Shown in pieces: positions 27,101 through 36,100 of a stretch of 64,000 bases of DNA (position 1 is its first letter; each line of letters starts with the position of its first letter). The notes beneath the pieces were generated by a model. It did no database searches, was not told the origin of the DNA, and saw only the letters and a program-made list of their open reading frames with translations. Source of the DNA: Forficula auricularia. Taxonomy: Eukaryota; Arthropoda; Insecta; Dermaptera; Forficulidae. The stretch is from positions 124,001 to 188,000 of the forward strand of contig JALMQS010000916.1 in NCBI GenBank assembly GCA_024734495.1. The letters are read 5' to 3'. A program made the translations under genes and the position numbers.

Positions 27101-30100
27101 ATTTTATATTTATTAAATTATAATATTTATTTATTTCACAAAAACTTTGTACGCTTCGACATAACAAATTCAGTTATTATGAGCCCCCTAATATTGTGAG
27201 GGCCCATGGGCAGCTGTCCCTCTTGCCCCCTCTCTGATAGGCTCCTGCTTATAATTATTATTAATTGGTTGATTAATTCTTCGATTTATAATTTTAATAT
27301 ATTTCATTTTTGTTATTCAGACAAACCACCAGAGTTTTGGTTCCTCGCCTGCGACATCTTTCAATTTGGCTTCACCCCCGAGTTTACCAGCGACAATCAA
27401 TCCTTCACCCTCAATGTTGCCGCATCCTTCCCCGGGTGGCTTGCTGGCTAATTCGCCTTCCAATCCTCTTCATGTTCCTAGTCCAGCTGGCTTAATGCCC
27501 ACATCATCCCCTGGCCCATGCAATTCAGTCCAAGTTGGCCATTCGCCCGCTGGAGCTTTTATTCAAACAGGTATTCTTTCTTCACTTTGGTATGCAATAT
27601 CCCTTTGATGAAAAAAAATCAATTTTTCTATTTCTATTATTTTTAATGAAGTATCAATATTCTGTTTTTACTTTACCATACAGGGTATGGTCAAGTATTG
27701 TAATCGTGCATGAAAAAAGTGTTTTTTTTTCCTTCTTTTTTTCGAAATATCTCATAAACGGCTGAAACTATTTTCATTAAAAAAATTGAGCGAAACAATG
27801 GCATTTCGCTCTTCAAAAAGCTCTAATAAGTGAACATCGAAAAAATTATATCAGGTTGATGCATAATTATGGAACGTTTTTTAAAAATATTTTTATTCAG
27901 CAAAAACAATAATAAAATTTAACAAAAACATGTTTAAATGATTATTCGGGAACGTATTCACCATCTACTTCAATAACTGCTTCCCATTTGCTTGGCAGTC
28001 GGTCGATTCCACGGGCGAAGAAGTCACGATTCTTGGAGGCAATCCACGCTTTGACCAAGCTAGCTCAAAAACTGGTTTGAATATTGAAACCAAATTTCAC
28101 ACGTAGTTTTGGTCCATTGGATTAAGAGCTGATTAGATTTTGGTGCATATCGACTCCAGGTTAAAAACTAAAAATCTAGCCCATTTGGGTAAACTCAACC
28201 AAATTTTGTATACATATAATCAGTGGACCCCCAGAAGTCTAAAAATGCAAAAACTAACCGTCCAAAATGGGGGGGGGGGGGTGTAGGGTCAAGAAATGAA
28301 AATCTTGGCCATTTACCAAACTCAACCAAATTTTGTATACATAATCAGTGGGACCCCAGAAGTATAAAAATTCAAAAACTAACCCCACCCCCCTACATTA
28401 TTATAATAATTTTAAGGGCCATGTTGTATGATAAAGTCAAGTGGATGGCCACATTAGAACTCGTCATTTTATTTCTTTTTGGTTTTGCAATTTAAAGAAA
28501 CATTTTCAAACTAACGTAAATAACCTTACCACTGTAGTGCTAAAATTGACACCCCTTATAAATCATTTTATTTCTCATGAACATAAAAATTCAAATCGCT
28601 GATAGAATCATATTAAAATTTCTAAATAAATCACTAGAGATTGACTTCTACTAAATCCGAGCTGTTATTAATAATTTTTATTACTTATCTTGTTGCGGTG
28701 AATACAACCCGTTTGTCATGTAATGTAAATTACCCATAACAGCTCGAATTTACTAGATATCAATCTCTCGTGATTTCTTTCCGACGTTAATATTCATCAC
28801 TAGAAAAGTTCCGACTGGAAGCACCTAGATTACACATTTTTAATAAGATATTTTCATCGTTTCAAGCCCTAATTCTGGAATCGTTCTCCAGCATTTGAAA
28901 ACGATTTCAGATATAAGGGGACAAAACACTATACATTCTGATGAGAATGAATATCTTATTTAGTTAGTTCCAGCCAAAACTTTTCTATGATAAACAGCTC
29001 AACCACCAAGAATTAAATACTATTAACATTGATTTAAATTGATCTGGAAGAATCACAAGATGAAATAAATAAATTCATTAGAAATCAAGACGTTTCAGCT
29101 TACAATTTTAACATAATTTGAAAACAAAAAAAAAGCGCTGGCTCCCTCAATTAATGCTAACGCGGTTCCTGGGAGCTAATGCTAAGCAAAAGTCAAAAGT
29201 TTATCTGTGTGTTTGAGGGAGTTTAGAGGTTAAACAGAGAAGAAAATTGGAGTCTCTCACTAACAAAACGGATCCATAAAAGATTTCTCCTCACTATAAA
29301 AAGATAAGATGACGTGTTCTGATGTAGCCATCCACTTGACTTTATCATACATCCTGGCCCCTAAAATTATTTATAATCATGTAGGGGGGCGGGGGTTAGT
29401 TTTTGCATTTTTATACTTCTGGTGTCCCACTGATTATGTATACAAAATTTGGTTGAGTTTGGTAAATGGCCAAGATTTTCATTTTTTGACCCTACACCCC
29501 CCCTTCGGGCGGTTAGTTTTTGCATTTTTAGACTTCTGGGGGTCCACAGATTATGTATACCAAATTTGGTTGAGTTTGCTCAAACGGCCTAGATTTTTAA
29601 TTTTTAACCCCCCTTAATTTTGGGTCGATGTAAACCAAAATCTAATCAGCTCTTAATCTCAATGGATCAAATTTGGTTTCGATATTCACACTAGTTTTTG
29701 AGCTGGCTCGTCCACAAAAATTTGGTAACGCACAGACTAACTAACTGACAGACAACCAGACTAACAGACATTTTGACAAAACAATTATTATCTCGAAAAA
29801 TATAATTTTTTCGATGTTCACTTATTAGAGCTTTTTTGTAGAGCGAAATGCCATGGTTTCGCTCAATTTTTTTAATCAAAATAATTTTGGCCGTTTTTGA
29901 GATATTTCGAAAAAAAGAAGGAAAAACCCCACTTTTTTCATGCATGATTACAACATACCCTGTATGGTAAAGTAAAAATTATATTTTGAAGCTATCTTCA
30001 AATAATGATACACTATTTAAAGTGTAATTTTACTATATAAATTAATTTGCTTATTCATCCCGAAAGCTTCTTTCAGATCATCAGTCTGACTGCGAAAGCT

Positions 30101-33100
30101 TCAATTAGAAAATTAATTAATTTATTAAAATCTTGACATTTTCTATATTTAAGGCCACACGGACGGCAGTCCCTTTCCCTCGTCGCAAAGTATGGCCTCT
30201 CCAGCGACATCCAACTGGCCTGGCTCGCCCAGTATGCCCCGGCCATCTCCAGCTCGGCCAGGTCAATCTCCAGGTGGACAACACACGATGCACAGTCCTC
30301 AGGCGGAGCACAACAAGGGCCACTTGTCTCGAGTTCTGCCGCAGAGATCGTGGGCCGGAGCTGTGCCTACTCTCCTCGCCCAGGAGGCTCTTGAGATGCT
30401 TTGCAGCCCCTCGCCACACCCACAGGGGCTTCCCGGTCCGGACCTGTCTCCTCTTGAACGATTTCTCGGATGTGTTTACATGCGTCGGCAATTGCAACGG
30501 TTTATTCATTCCGAGGATTGTGTAAGCACTTGAAAGATTTATTCATTTTTAAATAATTAAAACAAGTTTGGTGTAAAATAATTAAATTCCTTTTCCCACC
30601 TTAAGCCATATTTTTTTGTACGAATCAGGAATCGAGAGACCTTTGAAACTCTAGTATCTAACAAATAAATTATATATACATATTTATATGTATATGTTTA
30701 TTTGCATCAAACAGAGGACAACCTCAATGATTTCCTTTATTTTTCAATAGGGCCTCCACATCTCCCCTTATAGCCCTCCGATCCTCCCACTCAGGATCCG
30801 GTTGTGTCTCAGGGTGTGGCCACGGCAGAACGGTGTAAACCTTAGTATGCTGCGACCAAGAATAAAATAATAATAATAATAACAATAAAAAGGGAATACC
30901 ACATGTCGTCCAAACAATAAAAATAAATAAATAAATACACTGGGAAGAATAAATAAATAATCAAATAAACAGTTAGAATCAAGGGCGGATCCACGGGGGG
31001 GGGGGGGGCGATCGCCCAATATTACTACGCTAAATTTTCTCCCAAATCTGAGTTGTGGAAATTTTTCTACGCGCCTCAAAATGAGAAAATTTCGGAGTCT
31101 TTTCCGTTTTTCTTGAATAACTCTAAAACGGCTTATCATGGATATCTATAAATCTAAGAATTTTTACAAAAAAGTTGTTCATGTAAACGTTCAAGTCAAC
31201 AAAATTTCTTAGACAATGAGATAGGAATCAAGTTTCTAGGATGAGTGGTTTTAATTTTTTGAAGGAAAAACTGCGATTTTGTGCAAAAAACTGCAAACTT
31301 CAACCTCATTGCGGCACGGGTTACCATTATCCAATTAAGATGAAACTTTGTTTAAATTGTAGCAAATTTAATCTAGTTTAAAAATGTATAGAGTCGTCTT
31401 TGTCGGAAACCTGCACCTTCATGGTCAAAATGGGGGAAAAATCGAAAAAAGTACGAGTTTTAGGGATATTCAAAAGTGATCCCGGGGGCTGTTTTTTGAC
31501 AAGCGCTGGTACCTGTTCTACTTAACCTAAATAGATGAAATTGGTATTATTTGACGCGTAATTTAAAGAGCTTTAATTTATCTAATAGATATTTTTTGAT
31601 TTGATAAGCCGTTTTAGAGTTATTCAAGAAAAACTGAAAAAACTCGGAAATTTTCTCATTTTGAGGCGCGTAGAAAATATTCCACAACACAGATTTGGGA
31701 GAAAACTTAGGGTAGTAATATTGGAGTACCAATAAAGGTATTCCAGCATTAAAATCTTTACGGGGAATTATTTCCTTTTCAAATCGTAATTTGTCTGGAC
31801 TATTAGTAGTCTCAACCAATTTATTAACCACCATGCAAACATCATTCAAATATATATATATATGTACATGAGTAATTTCATTATAAACTTAGTATATAAA
31901 TATGAAAAACTCAATTAGCGAACTATAGTCCAAGTATATTATAATATACACATTTAATAGGTAACCCTGTATATTTCCCCCTTCTTCATGCGCTCTTTTT
32001 GTATGTTTTTAATTTTACAGAGGGTCAAAATCGCCTCTAAAAACTACTTTTGAAGTACGAAATTTCAAAATTTTCCTGGGGGGGGGGGGTTAGTACATGA
32101 CCCCCCCCAATTGAAAGTCTGGTACCACTCCTAGTATAAAAGTAATATATTTCTTGTAAATAAACATTAATGAATTGAATTTCATACTAAAATAAAAATA
32201 TTGTTATATTCTATATAGCGATGAGAATTTTTTTTAATTTCGCCCCCCCCCCCCCCCCCATAAAAAATTCCTGGATCCGCCCTTGGTTAGAATATGTCAC
32301 TGGGTTTGAAGAAATTGTTGTTAAATTATTTAAAAATAAACAATTTAAAAAACACATAAATAAATAAGTAGACAGGAAGTTGCCGTAGTCAAGGAATAAA
32401 AAATAAATAAATAGGCAGGAAACGGCCAAGGTCAAGAAAAATAAATATTTGACTGGGAATATAGGCTTCTGGGTAAAATATTAAATAAATAGATCAACGC
32501 TGAAAAAAGGGTTGGACTGGGCCATCTCTCCAGAAGAAATCAATAAGGTGGTCATTATTATTAGCCGTCACGATACATCTGGCAATCGGCGATAGCACTA
32601 CGGGTCGCTCCGAGTAAAAACTCTCGAACCGTCTCAAATCAGGGCGAGGCACTCGAATATGAATCAACTTTTGGTTTGGTTTCATTTTCTTAACCGAATT
32701 CTTGGGCTTTTAGCACTTTATTCATCATTTTTTACATAAGAGTTAAATAAATTATAAAATTAATTTAACATTCGGATTAATTAAATGACCAAAGTCTACT
32801 ATTTTCTGACATTTATTCAAGTTTATTGATATTTTACTTCAATGATTAATATTATTATTTTGATTTTAGATGATATCCCTTTCAAACAACGAACCCGGAG
32901 TTGTTCATTTTCGAGTTGACAGTCTTCAATGTCGAGTCGGGCTCAATACTCAACATATGCAATCGTTACATATCAAAATTACTCCAATTCCAGAACAAAA
33001 AGATCAATGGTCACCTGAAGAAATTCAGGTAAGTCATATTTCGCTTTTATTAAGTAGATATAATATAGTAGAATAATATATTAAATAGCATTTTTTTTAT

Positions 33101-36100
33101 TTTTGTTTAGGTTCTTGAAAAGTTTTTCGATTCGAGAGCAGCTGCGCCGCCTTTTAAGCCCAATTCACTATCATGTTTTGCTCGACTGTTAAATGCTCCA
33201 TTCAATTGTATCAAAGATATTATTCAAATTATGAAATTAGATCTGGTAAGTTTAATAATTAGTAATAAACTGCTACGATCTTGCCATTCCCAGACAGAAA
33301 CTTATCTCCTTCACTAACATCCATTTACAGCAGTGGTTTCCGATAATAAGGAAGTTCCGAATCACTTACCATATTCAATTATTCCTGTTTTTTATTCAAT
33401 CCAGATCTAGAAGTGCTAAAGAATGTTTAACCTCTTGGGTTATTTCGAAATTAATATCTTCAATTGTACTTAATTTTTATTTATTTTATTGATTCCGACC
33501 TTCTGCTTTCCGGAGCTTAGGACTACAATGTGTTACATGTGTTTTTTGTTTTCTTCACTTTTCACCCTTTGTTTCACGGATTCACATTTCCATATATGAT
33601 TGCATGTCTCATCTTCATTCTCACATAACTTGCAGTTAAAATTCTGATAGCATAATATTAATATAAACTTTACTAATAATGTCTTATAATAAATTACTTT
33701 TTAGATACCTGGATTGATCCAACAACAACAATTTAAATGGACAGTCCAGTGGTGCCTTAGAATACCTCCATGTGCCACACCCATAGTTCCAATTGGAATG
33801 GCTGCAGTCATGGTGTGCAGGAATAAAATTCTTTTCTTTGTGAGTATCTCATTAGAATTATATATAAATATATATATATGGTAGATTGGCACAAAGGTCT
33901 AGCTTATTAATACAAACTTTAGTGAAAATTTCCTCCCATTTGCTACAAGTTCAATATCTCCATTTAACATTTTATTAGTATTTTTCACCCGTAAGTTATG
34001 AAGGTAGAAAACCCAAAATCTAACCGGAAGTTTTTCCTATTGGAAAGTGAACATTTGACACCAGAATGAACTTTTCTTGATCTTTCTTTCTTGGGTTAAT
34101 AATAGGAATCCAGAGAGAGTGAGATCAATTCAAGAAGCTCGCTGGGTGACTGGAGTAGTGAGTTCATTTAAAAATTTAAAATATTTTTTTTCTTGCTATC
34201 TGGATTACATTACCCTTAATGTGAAAACGGAAGATCGTAGAAGTTCTTTCTGGTTCCAAAGTGTTTACGAAGAACTTTTGATTAGAATTTAAGAAATTTC
34301 ATGATTGGGTCAGAGTTAAATGTACCTGTAATTGCGGGTGCGAGTCCTGAAAGATTGAAGTTTATTTGCAACGAAATTTTCTCTGGAGAGAGACGGACTG
34401 GTAGAAATTTTAATTGAAAGTAATGGAAGACAGCCCAGGTAGTGAGGAAAGAAAAAATTAACACATATAAAATAAGGTGTAATTTATTGGAATCCTTCCT
34501 CCTTTCCTTTCAAACCGACGTTTCGGAGGGTTTTTCCCTCCTTTTCAGGGTTTCAAAGGTCAATGAATGAAACAAATAAAATGTTTCCTTCTTCTCTCCA
34601 CAGTAGTGTTCAAAAACTTTCTTCCTTTGTAACAAAAGGCATAGAAAGACAAATGAAGAAAGTTTTTGAACACTACTGTGGAGAAAGAAGGAAACATTTT
34701 ATTTGTTTCATTCATTGACCCTTTGAAACCCTGAAGAAGGAGGAAAAATCCTCCGAAACGTCGGTTTGAAAGGAAAGGAGGAAGGATTCCAATAAATTAC
34801 ACCTTATTTTATATGTGTTAATTTTTCTTTCCTCACTACCTCTGGGCTGCCTTCCATTACTTTCTTTTAAATTGAAGTTTATATTTTGCTGGAAAGACTA
34901 ATGTGAGAAGAGAGTTCCTGTTTCTAGAAGTCAGTGATAAATGAGTGTACCAATGCATTTGTTCGTTTTGTATGTAATTTGATCGAGAAGAAGTTTTATT
35001 AAAAATAATTTTTGCCAAGTTTCAGCTTTTATTTAACTATTTAACCATCGTTCAGTTCATAGTCTTTACATTTCTAGACAATATCATTTCTGATTTTTCG
35101 GTCCCATTCATTGATTTTTGTTAACTGCTCCCTACTCAAACCCTTAGCACATAATAATGGGTGAAGTAAAAAGTTTTGAGCCTTTTTCGTTAGATGGCTT
35201 TAATGAGCCATATCTCACGATCTATACGTCGCATCTGGTTATTCTTTTTTGCGATTTAAAGGTGACATAACGCTTTAAAAAAAGTTATTTGATAGTTTTG
35301 TGTTTGGTGAAGCCAGTTGTGTGTTAGAGCGTTCCAAAATGGAGGTACAAAAAGAGAAAATTCGATACATTCTTCAGTACCACTACGACCAAGGGGAAAA
35401 AGCGGAGCAGGCGGCCAAAAAAATTTGCGCTGTTTATGGACCCAATACAGTATCGAATGCAACAACAAAGCCGTGGTTCCAACGATTCCGTTCTGGTAAA
35501 ATGGATGTCGAAGATGAGACACGCTCTGGTAGGCCAATCGTCGAAAAAGTCGATGAAATCATGGAAATTGTCGAGTCGGACCGGCATGCCAGGACTTATT
35601 CCATTGCCCAGGAACTGAAGATTAGCCAGAAAACCTTTTGGAACCATTTGCATAAGGCTAGTCTCAAGAAGAAGCTCGATGTATGGATGCCACACGAATT
35701 GACGCAAAACAAACTTTTGGACCGGATTGATGCCTGCGATTTTTTGCTGAATCGATGGCGTTGGCGATGAGGATGGTGACTGGCGATGAAAAATGGGTGA
35801 CATATGAGAACAACAGGCAAAAAAAGATCGTGGTCCAAGCGCGCTGAGCCGGCCCAAACGATCGCCAAGCATGGATTAACGGCCAAGAAGGTTATTCTGT
35901 GTTTGGTGGGATTGAAAGGGAATAATCCACTATGTGCTGCTTCCATCGGGCTAATCACTCAATTCGGACCTATACTGTCAACAACTGACCAGATTGAAGC
36001 AGGCTATCGACGAGAAGCGGCCAGAATTGGCCAATAAGAAGGGTGTTGTGTTCCATCAAGTGGATGTCAGGCCGCACACATCGTTAACGACGCGACTCGC

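Larger units (their letters stand above)
34366..34870. mobile_element. foldback Penelope-type element with two hammerhead motifs (copy 2)
   Basis: 505 bp flanked by a 12-bp duplication ATTGAAGTTTAT (34354-34365, 34871-34882). The arms are inverted copies meeting near 34625: AATGGAAGACAGCCCAGGTA...AACACATATAAAATAAGGTG on the left is mirrored by CACCTTATTTTATATGTGTT...GGGCTGCCTTCCATT on the right. The left end continues through CTCTGGAGAGAGACGGACTG, which the right arm lacks. Each arm holds one hammerhead core. It lies in MED14 intron 24. Confidence 0.75.

Noticed and set aside
30117..30509. 130-codon minus-strand open frame
   Set aside because: Exact antisense of MED14 exon 21, whose plus-strand sense is clearly conserved.
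35324..35872. 182-codon minus-strand open frame
   Set aside because: Antisense to the mariner transposase remnant at 35157-36432, with no motif of its own.
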